Positions 63,077-64,000 of a stretch of DNA of 64,000 nt are shown piece after piece. The notes under the pieces are model-generated. The model searched no databases, was not told where the DNA came from, and was given only the letters and a program-made list of their open reading frames with translations. Both the position numbers and the translations under genes were made by a program. Source of the stretch: Tsukamurella sp. M9C (lineage in GTDB: Bacteria; Actinomycetota; Actinomycetes; Mycobacteriales; Mycobacteriaceae); assembly GCF_020169415.1 (NCBI RefSeq), contig NZ_JAIULG010000007.1:51210-115209 (forward strand), written 5' to 3'. The first letter of the stretch is position 1. Every line of letters begins with the position of its first letter.

Positions 63077-64000
63077 ATGATGCCCCGACGGTCGGCGCGG
63101 GTCGCCGGCACGATCGCCGCTGCCCTGGTCACCGTCGCGCTGGTCTCCGCCCCGCCGTCGAGCGCGGCACCGTCGCCCTACTGCGGCACCGCGCTGACGC
63201 CCGCGGAGAACAAGCGCATCATCGCGCTGTCCGATCCGGCCGCACTGCCCACGGAGCCGACCTTCGCCGGCCTCGACGACCTGACTGTGCGCCAGCGCGG
63301 CATCGCCGACATCCTCGGCGCCCACAGAGACCGACGGGGACTGTTCGGCGTCGGCATGGACGGCGTCATCCGCGATGCGGTGACCCCGACGCAGCGCAAC
63401 GAGGCCGGGCTCGACGACCCGCGGTACGCCAAGTCCCTGTCCATCGACCTGGTCAGCCGCTACCTGAAGGCCGTCCACGCGCAGTGGACCGGCGGCGCCG
63501 TGCAGCAGTGGTGGGGCAACTACTTCCGGCTGGCCGCGCGGTGCGAACTGCCGCCCGGGCGGGTGGCGATGGCGGGCTACAACGCGCACATCACCGTCGA
63601 CCTCGCGTACACGGTCGCGCACTCCCGCAGCACACCCGCGAACGCGCTCGACTTCTACCGCATCGTCGACTCGATCGCGAAGAACGGCAACGTGATCCCC
63701 GAGCGCAGCAAGCGGATCTACGGCGCCGACCTGTGGGGCCTGTGGACCTTCTACTTCTTCGGCCAGGGGCTCGACCGGATCGTCGGCGCGGGCGTCGCAT
63801 CGAACCTGATGCTGCGCGCCGCCGACGACGGCTACAACACCCTCACCTTCGCCAACGGCCTCGCGCTGCAGAACCCCGCCGTGCGGCCCGCCACGGAGGG
63901 CGCGATCCTCGCGCTGTGGCAGACGGGCGAGATCGCCTTCGACGTCCTCTCCGGGCTCGGCGGCCTCGGCACCCCCGTCACCCCGGCGCCGAACCCGGAG
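63077..64000 (+). CDS. DUF5995 secreted protein (3' end missing)
   Basis: The first 308 codons of a gene that is still open at the window edge. An N-terminal signal peptide (VAGTIAAALVTVALVSAPPS) leads into the DUF5995 pattern: MDGVIRDAV, LVSRYLKAVHAQWTGG, WWGNYFRLAARCELPPG and the hallmark YNAHITVDLAYTVA. Function unknown; family members are exported in mycobacteria and relatives. It begins six bases after the reductase stop and is probably cotranscribed. Two in-frame ATG codons (63077, 63080) are adjacent. Confidence 0.8.
   Translation, partial: MMPRRSARVAGTIAAALVTVALVSAPPSSAAPSPYCGTALTPAENKRIIALSDPAALPTEPTFAGLDDLTVRQRGIADILGAHRDRRGLFGVGMDGVIRDAVTPTQRNEAGLDDPRYAKSLSIDLVSRYLKAVHAQWTGGAVQQWWGNYFRLAARCELPPGRVAMAGYNAHITVDLAYTVAHSRSTPANALDFYRIVDSIAKNGNVIPERSKRIYGADLWGLWTFYFFGQGLDRIVGAGVASNLMLRAADDGYNTLTFANGLALQNPAVRPATEGAILALWQTGEIAFDVLSGLGGLGTPVTPAPNPE

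Overview
The window is about 70% G+C, tightly packed and free of rRNA, tRNA, transposase or phage genes. It reads as chromosome of a mycolic-acid actinobacterium (order Mycobacteriales). The best evidence is gene order: a short-chain Z-prenyl diphosphate synthase, coaA, glyA, desA2, phoH2, fumC, glpX, a DUF4245 gene, xseB-xseA, the Rv1109c-type lipid-droplet gene, ispH, the Rv1111c-type DUF6542 gene and ychF occur in the order they have in Mycobacterium tuberculosis Rv1086-Rv1112. That block is split by genes M. tuberculosis lacks there: a class I fumarase, a Ser/Thr kinase, rmuC, ada-alkA/ogt, cstA and a ribose-type ABC transporter. Tsukamurella or a close relative is my guess for the genus; this is inference, not a database match.

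Layout. 1-2.4 kb: end of a taurine/sulfonate/nitrate-type ABC transporter operon. 2.5-9.8 kb: prenyl synthase, DUF2236 oxygenase, a MerR-controlled alpha/beta hydrolase, TetR, coaA, a DUF885 metallopeptidase, glyA. 9.9-16 kb: desA2, phoH2 with an unusual leader, a PadR/membrane-protein pair, an AraC/DUF1772 pair. 16-24.3 kb: class I fumarase, methyltransferase, protein kinase, class II fumarase, class II FBPase. 24.3-29.3 kb: xseBA, lipid-droplet protein, ispH, DUF6542. 29.3-33.6 kb: rmuC, AI-2E-type transporter, and the ada-alkA/ogt alkylation-repair operon. 33.7-40 kb: carbon-starvation transporter cstA with ybdD, divergent from rbsA-rbsC-rbsB. 40-64 kb: ychF followed by small accessory operons, most pairing a regulator with one or two target genes (TetR/NmrA-like, MarR/DJ-1, MerR/quinone reductase, ECF sigma/YciI) among VOC, GNAT, peroxiredoxin, AAA ATPase, Clp-N and redox genes. 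The last gene (DUF5995) runs off the end. No stretch over 300 bases lacks a gene; the largest gaps are 11172-11436 and 36130-36391 and both carry regulatory structure.

Regulation is unusually legible. More than twenty genes have a TANNNT -10 box placed 4-8 bases before ATG or GTG, the signature of leaderless transcripts. Several divergent pairs carry clean operators: ACTTAC-N3-GTAAGT twice for a TetR, a four-half-site AGGTA array for a PadR, TCAGTTG repeats for a MarR, two stretched MerR promoters, and an ACATC-N-GATGT operator set in the 17-bp spacer of a consensus promoter for the sugar transporter.

The most striking signal belongs to no gene. The octamer GACGGTGC (usually CGACGGTGC), counting both strands, occurs about 60 times by eye, nearly one per kilobase and roughly ten times the base-composition expectation. 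It lies in both orientations, inside unrelated genes (often as Asp-Gly-Ala with the GGT codon) and between genes, where it sometimes forms inverted pairs at terminator-like hairpins. Density and behaviour resemble the DNA uptake sequences of Neisseria and Haemophilus.
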